A DNA stretch of 64,000 bases from an uncultured Selenomonadales bacterium (GTDB lineage Bacteria; Bacillota; Negativicutes; Acidaminococcales; Acidaminococcaceae): assembly GCA_900315345.1 (NCBI GenBank), contig OMYP01000007.1, positions 245,115-309,114 on the forward strand. Direction: 5' to 3'. Of this stretch, positions 44,401-53,107 are shown piece by piece. The translations under genes were made by a program, and so were the position numbers. Each line of letters opens with the position of its first letter. Positions within the stretch are counted from its first letter, which is position 1. Under the pieces are notes generated by a model. That model was not told where the DNA came from and made no database searches. It worked only from the letters and a program-made list of their open reading frames with translations.

Positions 44401-44893
44401 CCTGTTTTTTTCCCAGTTTTTCTTCCATCAGGTAAGGTATCAGCCCGCCGTGTTCCATGATTCCCACAATGTGGGACGGAATCTTATTACAACAATAGGT
44501 TTCCCCTGTTGTCTCGTTAAAAATTTTCCCTTCCGCAAAATCTACCTGAATAATATCGCCTTTGTGAATCTTACCGGTTTCAGGACATTCCACAGGAATC
44601 ATTCCCACATTAATGCAGTTGCGGTAAAAAATCCGGGCGTAATCCATGGCCACAAGCACACGGACTCCCAGCTCCTTCAGCATAAGAGGCGCCGTTTCCC
44701 TGCTGGACCCGGAGCCCAGATTGTGTTCGGTGACAAAAATATCCCCGGGCTTGTATGCCCCGGCAAATTCCGGATCCACATTCCGCATAGTCCAGGACGC
44801 CGCTTCTTTTACGCTCAGTTCCATGGACTCCGGCGGAGCAATGATATCAGTGTTAATATTGTTTCCGTATTTCCAAACTTTTCCTTTAACCAT
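44393..44893 (-). CDS. leuD: 3-isopropylmalate dehydratase small subunit (LeuD-like)
   Basis: This 166-residue swivelling-domain subunit shows VWKYGNNINTDIIAPPE at residues 6-22 and LGSGSSRETAP near 56, with YRNCINVG near 89. With LeuC it isomerises 2-isopropylmalate in leucine synthesis; homoaconitase and dimethylmalate dehydratase are possible relatives. No leuA or leuB is adjacent. The gene starts three bases after the leuC stop. Confidence 0.88.
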   Translation of the reverse strand: MVKGKVWKYGNNINTDIIAPPESMELSVKEAASWTMRNVDPEFAGAYKPGDIFVTEHNLGSGSSRETAPLMLKELGVRVLVAMDYARIFYRNCINVGMIPVECPETGKIHKGDIIQVDFAEGKIFNETTGETYCCNKIPSHIVGIMEHGGLIPYLMEEKLGKKQDA

Positions 44894-44896
44894 GAT

Positions 44897-46171
44897 TCAT
44901 GCTCCTTTCAGAAAATCCCGTGGATCGGCGACATACCCGGTAATAGCGGAAGCCGCCGCCGTCAGGGGCGACGTCAGATATACGCCGGACGTTTTACTGC
45001 CCATGCGCCCTAAGAAATTACGGTTCGTGGTAGCCACACAAACTTCATCATCCCCGATATTTCCGGAATGGACGCCCAGACAGGCCCCGCAGGTGGAACA
45101 TAAAATCGTGCAGCCGGCTTCGGCTAAAATTTCCAAAATCCCATCTCTCATACACTGGTTATAAATATCCCTTGAAGCCGGGGAAACCAACACCCGGATC
45201 CCCGGGGCAACGGTATGCCCTTTCATCAGTTCCGCCGCCATTTTCAGATCATAGTACCGGCCGCCGGTGCAGGAGCCAAGGTACACCTGGTCTACCCTGA
45301 TGCGGTCTATATCGGTGATGTCAAACACATTATCCACTTCATGGGGGCAGGCAACCTGGGGAACCAGCGTCTCTGCATCAAAAGTGAACGTTTCACTGTA
45401 TACTGCGTCCTCATCTGCATTGAAACGGCTAAAATCTTCAGTGATTCCGTGGAAATCACGCAGATAGGCAGCCAGCACTTCATCGTATTCGATGAGCCCT
45501 GTTTTCGCTCCGGTCTCTACCGCCATATTGGTCAGGCACATGCGTTCATCCATATTCAGGCCCCGGATGGTTTCTCCCCGGTATTCCATAGTCTTGTAGG
45601 TAGCGCCGGAGTGGCCAATGGCTTTTATCGTTTTCAGGGAAATATCTTTAGCCATCACACCGTCCCGCAATTTTCCGTTCCAGCGGATATTGATGCTGGC
45701 AGGAACTTTCAGCCAGATTTCCCCGGTAGCCAGCACACCGGACATTTCCGTAGACCCGATACCTGTACCAAAACTGCAAAGGGCGCCATAAGTGGTACTG
45801 TGGGAATCGGTCCCAACCACCAGCGTACCTGGCAGCACATGGCCCCTGTCCATCATTACCTGATGGCAGGGTCCCGCGAATTCATAATAATTGCGGACGC
45901 CGTTGGCTGCCGCCCAGTCTCTCGTGTACTTTACAATGTTGGCCTGCTTGATATTGGCCGGCGGCGTATAATGGTCCGAAATAATGACCACCTTATCCGG
46001 ATCCCAGACCGGCACCCCCATCTTTTCCAGATTGTCGGCAATCTCCACACGGGGTCCCAGCAGATCGTCCATCATGGCGCAATCCACTTTCGCCCAGATG
46101 ATCTCGCCGGCCTGAACAATATCTCTGCCGGAAGCATGAGCCAAAATTTTCTCACTGACTGTCATGCCCAT
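44897..46171 (-). CDS. leuC: 3-isopropylmalate dehydratase large subunit (LeuC-like)
   Basis: This 424-residue aconitase-family subunit binds a [4Fe-4S] cluster. Cluster cysteines appear in YLGSCTGGRYYD near 295 and LCSTCGACLGVHSG near 355. GTDSHSTTYGA near 120 is the substrate-site histidine and serine block. The length fits the 420-residue LeuC/HacA type, not the 466-residue enterobacterial type. The ATG at 46171 follows GGGGGG at good spacing. Together with leuD and a coupled HD gene it forms an isolated unit, so a role outside leucine synthesis stays open. Confidence 0.88.
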   Translation of the reverse strand: MGMTVSEKILAHASGRDIVQAGEIIWAKVDCAMMDDLLGPRVEIADNLEKMGVPVWDPDKVVIISDHYTPPANIKQANIVKYTRDWAAANGVRNYYEFAGPCHQVMMDRGHVLPGTLVVGTDSHSTTYGALCSFGTGIGSTEMSGVLATGEIWLKVPASINIRWNGKLRDGVMAKDISLKTIKAIGHSGATYKTMEYRGETIRGLNMDERMCLTNMAVETGAKTGLIEYDEVLAAYLRDFHGITEDFSRFNADEDAVYSETFTFDAETLVPQVACPHEVDNVFDITDIDRIRVDQVYLGSCTGGRYYDLKMAAELMKGHTVAPGIRVLVSPASRDIYNQCMRDGILEILAEAGCTILCSTCGACLGVHSGNIGDDEVCVATTNRNFLGRMGSKTSGVYLTSPLTAAASAITGYVADPRDFLKGA

Positions 46172-46242
46172 TGTTACATCCCCCCTCATTTAATATTGTT
46201 ATCATAATTATATCATCTGCCGTTTTTTTTCGAAAGGAACAT

Positions 46243-46285
46243 ACAAAAATAACCCCTGCCCTGTTACAGGCAGAGGCTTTTTGTC
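46243..46285. terminator. Rho-independent terminator
   Basis: CCCTGCC..GGCAGAGG form the stem, with A-rich and T-rich flanks on both sides. On the minus strand it terminates the GNAT gene before leuC. Confidence 0.75.
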
Positions 46286-46322
46286 TTATCATACCATCTT
46301 ACAAAATTGTTTGACACTATAA

Positions 46323-46895
46323 TCACAACGACATTGTGTTCATTTTTCCAAAAGGCACAAACGGTTCCGGCTTTTCCGGCCGTTCTTCAATCACTTTTTC
46401 CATCCACACCACGCTGTACCATTTGCCGAATTTATATCCGCAGCAATCGTTCCTGCCAATCATAGAATAGCCCATCTGTTCATGAAAACGGATGCTGGCG
46501 TCGGTAGAATGTTCATCATCGTTCCTGTCCGTTGTCGTCACACAGGCATACAATACGAAAACATTCTGCGGAATCAGCTTTTTTTCCAGTTCCTCATACA
46601 ACCGTCGGCCGATGCCCTTGCCCCGCTGGGACGCTTCCACATAGATAGAAGTTTCCGCCGTATGCATATAAGCCCTACGGGAACGGTATGCACCGGCGTA
46701 GGCATAGCCCGCGATTTTTCCATCTACAACCGCCACAAGATAGGGATAATCCTTTAACGTGCTGTTGATGCGGCGTACAAGTTCCTCACTGTCCGGCGGT
46801 TCGTATTCAAAACTGATAGCCGTATTCATAACATACGGCGCATATATTTTCTGTATCGCATCTGCGTCATGTATTGTGGCAATACGAATTTCCAT
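46323..46895 (-). CDS. GNAT N-acetyltransferase, phosphinothricin-acetyltransferase type
   Basis: This protein of about 190 residues has a GNAT fold. The acetyl-CoA-binding motif RGKGIGRRLYEEL lies near residue 92, and IYAPYVMNTAISFEYEPP near residue 17 is typical of the PAT/Bar group. It may acetylate a small amine or amino-acid analogue. The ATG at 46895 has GGAGG six bases upstream; an upstream in-frame ATG lacks it. It ends at a terminator; neighbours give no substrate clue. Confidence 0.88.
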   Translation of the reverse strand: MEIRIATIHDADAIQKIYAPYVMNTAISFEYEPPDSEELVRRINSTLKDYPYLVAVVDGKIAGYAYAGAYRSRRAYMHTAETSIYVEASQRGKGIGRRLYEELEKKLIPQNVFVLYACVTTTDRNDDEHSTDASIRFHEQMGYSMIGRNDCCGYKFGKWYSVVWMEKVIEERPEKPEPFVPFGKMNTMSL

Positions 46896-46987
46896 ATTAC
46901 ACCTCCCGCAATACCCTAAAGGACTTCCTGCAAAAATTGCCAATCCGTCTTACTCTGCTCTAGAGAAAAATTCCTGTATTATATTCC

Positions 46988-47695
46988 TTACTTCGCAGGC
47001 ACCCCAATGGTCTGGGAAATCAGTACCCGCTGCTCTGGCACAAGCCGAGCTGCTTTTGCAAAAGCTTCCCTGTCTATGGAGCCCCGCACACAGGTTCCCA
47101 ACCCTTCGCTAACAGCAGTCAGGGCTACGCTTTGCAACATGGTTCCCGCTACCAGACAATTATTGGCATGCTGCCGTTCCGGATTTACAGGCCGGGACGG
47201 ATCTTTTGGCGGCACCGGGTTAGACACAAAAACCAGTGTCAGAGGCGCCGTATGTACAAAGTTCTGTTTCTCATTAATCAACGGGCGGAAATCTTCCGGA
47301 GAAACTTGTTCAAGTGTATGGGTTGCCGGAGCATATTTATAAATGCCCTTGGCCATCACTGCGTACACGTCAATATTATAAATACCTTTAGTAGTGGGGT
47401 TCACCCGCTTGCCAGATTCCGGCCGGTTGATACCATTGGCAGCCCACAGGATGGCTGCCAGCTGTTTATCGTCCAGCTCCGTGTCTGCAAACTGCCGTGT
47501 ACTCCTGCGCCGGTCCAGGGCCTCCATCACGGTAAGTCCTGCTTTCGTATACGGTACAGGCAGCGTAATAGTGACAGGCGTATTTGTTTCTGCTGCCTCC
47601 GCACACTGCGGCAACATTGTCGCCCCGGCCAAAATTCCCAATGCACAAAACATTGACGAAATTATTTTTACATTGTTCATTGCAATCTGTTTCAT
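46988..47695 (-). CDS. Exported nitroreductase-family flavoprotein
   Basis: This 235-residue protein has a signal peptide (SSMFCALGILAGATMLP, then AEAAE). The nitroreductase fold shows RRSTRQFADTELDDKQL near residue 63 (FMN phosphate site), AAILWAANGINR and SEGLGTCVRG near 200 (flavin-proximal). Most family members are cytoplasmic NAD(P)H enzymes, so an exported one must use another electron source. GAGGGG precedes the ATG. Confidence 0.85.
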   Translation of the reverse strand: MKQIAMNNVKIISSMFCALGILAGATMLPQCAEAAETNTPVTITLPVPYTKAGLTVMEALDRRRSTRQFADTELDDKQLAAILWAANGINRPESGKRVNPTTKGIYNIDVYAVMAKGIYKYAPATHTLEQVSPEDFRPLINEKQNFVHTAPLTLVFVSNPVPPKDPSRPVNPERQHANNCLVAGTMLQSVALTAVSEGLGTCVRGSIDREAFAKAARLVPEQRVLISQTIGVPAK

Positions 47696-47802
47696 TCTTC
47701 TACCCCTCTCTTTGCTCTATATATAATTTTCGGGTTTTGAGTCCTTTTTGATTAATTGTATCGTGTTTTTTCTTTGCAGACAAGGGAATGGATTGAACAA
47801 AA

Positions 47803-47836
47803 AGTGAAGTTTGTGTGTGCATAAAATTCTGATTTA
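47803..47836. repeat. Short end fragment of the foldback repeat
   Basis: TGAAGTTTGTGTGTGCATAA, followed by AATTC, matches the outer left end of copy B (39468-39490). The core and other arm are missing, so only about 30 bases survive. Confidence 0.55.
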
Positions 47837-47985
47837 TATTCACAACAGCCGTGGTATTTCCATTGTTGTTTTGTTATAATATTAAGTAAGAAGCGCAACC
47901 TGGTACAAGCCTTTGCGAACGGCTTCCGGACTGCGCAAAACGAAGGATACAGAGCCCCAATATAAATACGGATGGAGGTATGAAC

Positions 47986-48876
47986 ATGAATCAAAAGCAG
48001 TTGGAAAAAATGAAAAACGGCAAAGGATTTATTGCGGCGCTGGACCAGAGCGGCGGAAGCACACCGAAAGCGTTGCGGCTTTATGGCGTGGAGGAAACCG
48101 CTTATTCCAATGATGAGGAAATGTTTAACTTGGTCCACGAAATGAGGACCCGGATTATCACCAGCCCGTCTTTCACAAGCGACCGGGTGCTGGCTGCCAT
48201 TTTGTTTGAAAATACCATGGACCGGAAAATCGAGGATAAATTTACGGCAGACTATCTGTGGGACGTAAAGGGAATCATCCCAATCCTTAAAATCGACAAA
48301 GGGCTTGCAGACCTTGAAGGGGGCGTGCAGCTGATGAAACCCATTCCCGGTTTGGACAAAACGTTGGCCCGGGCCCGGGATGAACGGCATATTTTCGGCA
48401 CCAAGATGCGCAGCGTAATTAAAGAAGCGGCAGAAGAAGGCATCCAAAAAATCGTAGACCAGCAGTTTGAAATCGGCCTGCAAATCGCGGCGGCCGGTCT
48501 GGTTCCCATTATTGAGCCGGAAGTGGACATCCACTGCCCGGACAAAGCGAAGGCGGAAGAAATCCTGAAAAAGAAGATTATGGAACACCTGGTCAAATTG
48601 CCGGAAGATACGAAGCTGATGTTTAAGCTGACTATTCCCGACATTCCCGACACCTATGCTGAACTGATCGCCAACCCCCGGGTGGTCCGCGTAGTCGCCC
48701 TGTCCGGCGGCTATACCAGGGAAGATTCCAATAAAAAACTGGCGGCCAATCACGGACTGATCGCCAGCTTCTCCCGGGCTTTGTCGGAAGGACTGAATGT
48801 AAAGCAGACTGCCGAAGAATTCGACGCGCTGCTGAAAGCATCGGTGGATTCCATTTACGAAGCTTCCATTACCTGA
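47986..48876 (+). CDS. fda: Class I fructose-bisphosphate aldolase
   Basis: This 296-residue enzyme cleaves fructose 1,6-bisphosphate via a Schiff base. [17 protein letters not shown] near residues 15-32, [11 protein letters not shown] with the active-site lysine region near 93, and [11 protein letters not shown] near 175 match class I aldolases. The ATG at 47986 has GGAGG seven bases upstream. The 5' region has a TATAAT at 47875 and a hairpin TTTGCG...CGCAAA at 47922-47942 that may stabilise or regulate the leader. It faces a hexokinase gene, suggesting glycolysis. Confidence 0.92.
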   Translation: MNQKQLEKMKNGKGFIAALDQSGGSTPKALRLYGVEETAYSNDEEMFNLVHEMRTRIITSPSFTSDRVLAAILFENTMDRKIEDKFTADYLWDVKGIIPILKIDKGLADLEGGVQLMKPIPGLDKTLARARDERHIFGTKMRSVIKEAAEEGIQKIVDQQFEIGLQIAAAGLVPIIEPEVDIHCPDKAKAEEILKKKIMEHLVKLPEDTKLMFKLTIPDIPDTYAELIANPRVVRVVALSGGYTREDSNKKLAANHGLIASFSRALSEGLNVKQTAEEFDALLKASVDSIYEASIT

Positions 48877-49020
48877 TTTCGTTTCATATCAGGATCTGTA
48901 AAAAATTGCAAACGGCGCAAACAATTTTATTTTTCGCGTAAGCTCAAAAAGATTTCTGTTACGCAAAATGCAAAGATTAAAGTCGTTTACAAAAGAATAA
49001 ATTATTGATTAACGGTTCCC

Positions 49021-50376
49021 TTACTTCTCAGCCATGGCCGCTGCAATAGCGGCGCCTAAACCGCTGCCTCCGTTTTCAAGAAGGGTGTCTATGTTATCGC
49101 CGGCAGCGCCAAGAAGCTCCCGGAGCGTCGCCTGGATATGTTCTTTTACCAGAGGCATCTTCTCGTACACAGACCCGTCAACTGCAATATGTTGGCGGGT
49201 TTCTTTGTTTTTTCCCATATGGCCCAGAATGCCGGAAAAAGACGCACCCACCAGCCGTGCCGACCGCACAACGATGGCCGCAGCAAGTTCCCGGGCCATT
49301 GCCACATCCTCCAGCGCAAATTCTTTTTGGGTTTTGTTACTAATAATAGCAGCAGATTTAAAATGGGACTGGGGCTGCCTAACGCAAGCTTGCGTCATTT
49401 TTGTGTTCAAATTTTTTCCATCCCTGAGCAGATCATCCGTTTCGTCCCTGATAATTTCAGAAATATCCACGCTGGTAAATGGATACACTTTGCCCTTTTC
49501 TCCCAAAAGTTCTGCCAGAGCCAGGCCGAAAAGTTCACCCATGTACCGGCCTGCCACCATCTTCTCCAGCAGTTGTTCCCCGGGTTTTTCGGAATGGGCG
49601 TCAAGCCACATATCAAACCGGTTTTGAGGAACTATATCAAAGTTGCCCGACTCCAGGTTCCGGATCATGGGTGCTTCACCGGCTTCTGCCTCCGGTTCAA
49701 AATAGCAGGTGTTATGTCCCGTGGCGTAAATGGAGCCGATAAAAGTATCCCCATGGCGGTAAGCAGCAGACAGAAGCACTGCCACTGTATCGTTGATAAC
49801 GGCCACAGGCAGCACATTTTTTATTCCCCTGTGTTCCAGGGCAAGCCGCAAAAGTTCGTTGACCGCCCGGCCTTCCACGCCCCCGGTGGCAAACTCTTTC
49901 GTCCAGCTGATCAGGGTAGCGTCCCGCAAACTCGTCTGGCTTGAAGGAAATGAAAAGGTGTGGCCCAAAAAGAACCTGTCAGTTCGGTTTCCCTCAATGG
50001 CTTCATCTACAAGGACGGCGATGAAATCAAACAAGGTCTCGGCTTCAGAGCCGGCGCCGATATAATTGTACTCCCCTTCAACCCGGAGAGGTCTGGCGAC
50101 TTTTTTCAGGATTTTGTACTTTCCCTGTCCCTCCAGAAGGATGCGCAGAACGCGCAGGTTAGTTCCGCCAAAATCCAGAGCCAAATATTCCCCGGTCTCA
50201 TTACCCGTTGGCAAACCGATGTAGGATTTCAGCATACGGAGGGATGCTCTCCCTGAGTGGGACAATCCCCGGGTCATTTCGTCCCGGAACGATTCAGCCA
50301 TTTCTGCCAGGACGTCTCTTCCCAGGGTAAACTCTTCTATCAATGAATAGCAGGCGGTCGGATCAATGATTCCCAT
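49021..50376 (-). CDS. Eukaryotic-type hexokinase
   Basis: This 451-residue protein resembles the two-domain hexokinase family of eukaryotes, not bacterial glucokinase. LALDFGGTNLRVLRI near residue 65 is the phosphate-1 motif, FSFPSSQTSL near 142 and WTKEF the sugar-binding blocks, INDTVAVLLSAAY near 195 holds the catalytic Asp, and GSIYATGHNTCYFE near 214 follows. It phosphorylates hexoses with ATP. Such genes are unusual in bacteria but occur in some Negativicutes and clostridia. It is convergent with class I aldolase. Confidence 0.88.
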   Translation of the reverse strand: MGIIDPTACYSLIEEFTLGRDVLAEMAESFRDEMTRGLSHSGRASLRMLKSYIGLPTGNETGEYLALDFGGTNLRVLRILLEGQGKYKILKKVARPLRVEGEYNYIGAGSEAETLFDFIAVLVDEAIEGNRTDRFFLGHTFSFPSSQTSLRDATLISWTKEFATGGVEGRAVNELLRLALEHRGIKNVLPVAVINDTVAVLLSAAYRHGDTFIGSIYATGHNTCYFEPEAEAGEAPMIRNLESGNFDIVPQNRFDMWLDAHSEKPGEQLLEKMVAGRYMGELFGLALAELLGEKGKVYPFTSVDISEIIRDETDDLLRDGKNLNTKMTQACVRQPQSHFKSAAIISNKTQKEFALEDVAMARELAAAIVVRSARLVGASFSGILGHMGKNKETRQHIAVDGSVYEKMPLVKEHIQATLRELLGAAGDNIDTLLENGGSGLGAAIAAAMAEK

Positions 50377-50527
50377 CTTGCGTCACCTTCTTTCGGCAGT
50401 TCGCTCCCAAATTATGCGATATTTGCCAGTTAAGGCGTTAACTTTTATCAAAGGCTCAAAGGTTACCGCTTTAACATAATTTTTTTAATCGTAATACATC
50501 AAATGATTTTTTCAAAAGAACTAACAA

Positions 50528-51151
50528 TTAATTCTTTTCTTCCCGGGCGGGCTGATAAATTGTTTTGCCTTTTGCCACATAATTTCGCAAGGCCTGTTCT
50601 CCCAGTTCCCGTTCAATATTGCCGTACACAACGATGCCCCGTTTCTTAAACTGTTCTATCCATTCGGGCTTATACCCTTCATCAAACCCTGTAATCTTTT
50701 CCACAGATTGGGTAGGCACGCCATAATACACTTCCTTTATACCGGACCACATGATCCCGCCTATGCACATGGCGCAAGGCTCCGCAGTTATATACAGTTT
50801 CAGGTTGAAGGGAGTAAGGTCATAGGTTCCCAGCTTTTCCTCAGCCGCTTTTATGGTATTCATCTCCGCGTGGTTATGGGAACACTTGTCAATAACAACC
50901 GTATTCGGCATTTTTGCTACAAGGTTCCCGTCCCCATCATAGATAGCGGCCAAAAAGGGACCGGATCCCCGGTCTGTATATACTTCCATATCACGCTGCA
51001 ACCCGGCAATGATACGGCTGGCTACAGCAATTTTACTGCTGTCCGGCTCTTCGTTGCAAATAATCCCGGCAGGAGCTGCTGCTGATGCGGTTGCGGAAAC
51101 TCTAAGCATACCGGTTGATGCTGCGATTATTTTACATAAAGAACGTTTCAT
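50528..51151 (-). CDS. Exported cytidine/guanine-deaminase-fold protein
   Basis: This protein of about 207 residues has an N-terminal hydrophobic signal (IIAASTGMLRVSATASAAA) before a complete zinc deaminase domain. HAEMN near residue 92 and PCAMC near 125 are the zinc and catalytic-glutamate motifs. GFDEGYKPEWIEQF recalls guanine and nucleoside deaminases. Deaminases are normally cytoplasmic, so export is odd; the signal may be a lipid-free periplasmic leader or a mis-called start. ATG at 51151 follows GAGGGG. Confidence 0.78.
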   Translation of the reverse strand: MKRSLCKIIAASTGMLRVSATASAAAPAGIICNEEPDSSKIAVASRIIAGLQRDMEVYTDRGSGPFLAAIYDGDGNLVAKMPNTVVIDKCSHNHAEMNTIKAAEEKLGTYDLTPFNLKLYITAEPCAMCIGGIMWSGIKEVYYGVPTQSVEKITGFDEGYKPEWIEQFKKRGIVVYGNIERELGEQALRNYVAKGKTIYQPAREEKN

Positions 51152-51302
51152 TGTCCCCTCTCCTTGCAAATGTTATTTTACTATTAGAACAATCCACCGC
51201 AGGCGACTACGGCTGTAATTAAAAGTTTACTTTTACATCTTTTCCATTTCAGCTTCCGCCATCTCACAGTAAAACCGAACGTCCTATAATTTATTATAAC
51301 AT

Positions 51303-51336
51303 AAAAAAACTGCCGTAAAAAAATCACGGCAGCTAA
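51303..51336 (-). terminator. Rho-independent terminator
   Basis: CTGCCGT pairs with ACGGCAG and T residues follow on the minus strand. It ends the flavoprotein gene at 51351-51899. Confidence 0.85.
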
Positions 51337-51350
51337 AGAACATATGAAAT

Positions 51351-51899
51351 TTATTGAATCGACTTTCCAAGCGCATAGGCTTCAGCAAGTTCTTTTTTCT
51401 CCTTTGTATCGCCAGGCTGCGCTACAAACCCGCACAACACTTTGCCGATACTTTTCCAGCCGATATGCTGATCTAAATGGTCGTACCAGTATTCGCTTTC
51501 TTCAAATTCATTGCCTTCCGCAGCCATGATCAGAGCCGTCTGCTTTTTAGGATTGGCATAGTTGGGATCGCCTTCCGCAATGGCAAACAGCCGGTCAAAA
51601 GCATTTTTCAAAAAGCCAGAAATGAACCAGTAATAAAGCGGGGAAGCAAGCACAACGACATCCGCTTCTTTGTACAGCGGATAAATTTTTTCCATATCGT
51701 CCCGCTGTACGCAGGGATGGGCGGCGTCTTTCCCACCATGCCAACAGCCCAGACATCCGTTGATCTTCATATGAGCCAGGAAAAATTCCGTAACTTCGTT
51801 GCCGGCTTCTTCCGCGCCGCGCTTAAAAGCAGCAGTGAGGGACGCGGTGTTGCCGTTTTTCCGGGGGCTTCCATTTAAAATTACAATCTTCTTTGCCAT
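51351..51899 (-). CDS. NADPH-dependent FMN reductase / flavodoxin-like protein
   Basis: This 182-residue flavodoxin fold has ILNGSPRKNGNTASL at residues 6-20 as the FMN phosphate loop, CLGCWHGG near 50 and ASPLYYWFISGFLKNAFDR near 86. The family reduces flavins, quinones or chromate. The ATG at 51899 has GGAG upstream. It is divergent from an HxlR regulator across an inverted-repeat operator, so this is the likely target gene. Confidence 0.9.
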   Translation of the reverse strand: MAKKIVILNGSPRKNGNTASLTAAFKRGAEEAGNEVTEFFLAHMKINGCLGCWHGGKDAAHPCVQRDDMEKIYPLYKEADVVVLASPLYYWFISGFLKNAFDRLFAIAEGDPNYANPKKQTALIMAAEGNEFEESEYWYDHLDQHIGWKSIGKVLCGFVAQPGDTKEKKELAEAYALGKSIQ

Positions 51900-51966
51900 T
51901 TGAATCCACTCCTTTGCATATTGCTTTTTCCTGTGGGGTATGATACCATGAAACCATAAAAGTAAC

Positions 51967-51993
51967 AAGTACCTACATTTAGGTTAGGTACTT
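51967..51993. promoter_or_regulatory. Operator between reductase and HxlR genes
   Basis: AAGTACCTA (51967-51975) and TAGGTACTT (51985-51993) form a perfect inverted repeat with a nine-base spacer; a nested ACCTA...TAGGT lies inside. Position in the divergent gap suggests the HxlR-family binding site. Confidence 0.72.
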
Positions 51994-52008
51994 ACTTGGA
52001 GGTAAGAA

Positions 52009-52341
52009 ATGGAAGGCAAAAGGATTGAAGATGCGGACTTCAACGAAACCGGATACAGCTACACTCTGTCCCTGATTTCAGGGAAGTATAAACCCGTTAT
52101 CCTGTACTGCCTGATGGAGTACGAGCCGGTCCGTTTTAACGAAATGCAGCGGTATCTGCAAAAAGTGGCAGATAAAACCCTCAGCCAGAATTTAAAAGAA
52201 CTGGAAGCAGATGATCTGATCGTGCGCAAGGTGTATCCCCAGATTCCGCCGAAAGTGGAATATTCCCTGACAGAACGGGGCCATTCCCTTGTGAAAGTCC
52301 TTGACAAACTTTGCGACTGGGGTAACGAAAACCGGAGATAA
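52009..52341 (+). CDS. HxlR-family transcriptional regulator
   Basis: This 110-residue winged-helix regulator shows SLISGKYKPVILYCLME near residue 23 and the typical RFNEMQRYLQKVADKTLSQNLKELEADDLI segment. Such regulators sense quinones, aldehydes or oxidants, often through one cysteine; here cysteines are at LYCLME and DKLCDW. GGAGG lies before the ATG. It likely represses or activates the divergent flavin reductase gene and itself. Confidence 0.92.
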   Translation: MEGKRIEDADFNETGYSYTLSLISGKYKPVILYCLMEYEPVRFNEMQRYLQKVADKTLSQNLKELEADDLIVRKVYPQIPPKVEYSLTERGHSLVKVLDKLCDWGNENRR

Positions 52342-52375
52342 AAGGAACTGCTCCACTGCAAGATCATGTGGCGGC

Positions 52376-52951
52376 TTATTTTTCCTTCAAGAGGGCGGCG
52401 CCTTCTTTAAAGGCCTGGCCCACTTTTTCGCCGCATACATAATATCCGTGGCAGAAAGTGTCATAGATCAGCGCGTTCACTTTGGTTACGTCTATTTTCC
52501 CCTGGTCGTCCAGTACCCGCTCGTCCGCCGCAGTATTCACAATCTGGCCTACGGCACAGAAAAAGCTTCCTTTCTTCAGCACGTCCGCTAGTTCGCATTC
52601 CATTACTACGGGGAATTCTTCAATGATGGGCGCGTTAACGTGTTTGCTCTTTACCGCGGTAAAACCGGAACGGGCAAACTTATCCGGCAGCTTGTGACCG
52701 GAGACCATACCGAAATAATCCGCCGTAACCATATGATCCCGATCTGCCAGCGCCACGGTAAAGGCTTTTGTTTTCAAAATATTTTCCGTAGTCTTATGGC
52801 CTTCGTCCAGGAACAGCGCAATCTGTTTAAAATCACAGATCTGCCCCCAGGCCGCGTTCATCACATTCACCGTCCCGTTTTCGTCGTAAGCCGCAATCAT
52901 CAGCACCGGCATCGGAAACACAGCCTCTACTACGCCTAAATCTTTTTTCAC
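52376..52951 (-). CDS. Flavin reductase family protein
   Basis: This 191-residue FMN-binding split-barrel protein (flavin-reductase-like) has FPMPVLMIAAYDENG near residue 13, VMNAAWGQICDF near 30 and the TTENILKTKAFTVALADRDHM segment. It transfers reducing power to FMN or binds FMN. GTG start, eight bases after GGGAGG. The gene is convergent with hxlR, so the three redox genes may serve one response, but no shared promoter is seen. Confidence 0.85.
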   Translation of the reverse strand: MKKDLGVVEAVFPMPVLMIAAYDENGTVNVMNAAWGQICDFKQIALFLDEGHKTTENILKTKAFTVALADRDHMVTADYFGMVSGHKLPDKFARSGFTAVKSKHVNAPIIEEFPVVMECELADVLKKGSFFCAVGQIVNTAADERVLDDQGKIDVTKVNALIYDTFCHGYYVCGEKVGQAFKEGAALLKEK

Positions 52952-53037
52952 AAGTTATGCCTCCCTTTCTTCAGCTATTAATAAGCCGCTGATTCATTAC
53001 TGATAACATATTTTACCACATAAAACACACCGGAACA

Positions 53038-53073
53038 ACGAAAGCCCGCATCGAATCATGCGGGCTTTCTTCT
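53038..53073. terminator. Strong hairpin terminator
   Basis: GAAAGCCCGCAT pairs perfectly with ATGCGGGCTTTC around CGAATC and is followed by TTCTTT. It lies between the clpX-like and flavin reductase genes. Confidence 0.78.
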
Positions 53074-53107
53074 TTGGCTTTGCAAGGCTGTTACAGCCAC
53101 GTTGCTT

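Noticed and set aside
45215..46207. Open frame of 330 residues opposite leuC
   Set aside because: It is antisense to leuC and has no start signals.
47752..48753. Open frame of 333 residues opposite the class I aldolase
   Set aside because: It is antisense to a clear enzyme, and its composition (His/Phe/Gln-rich) is typical of antisense frames.
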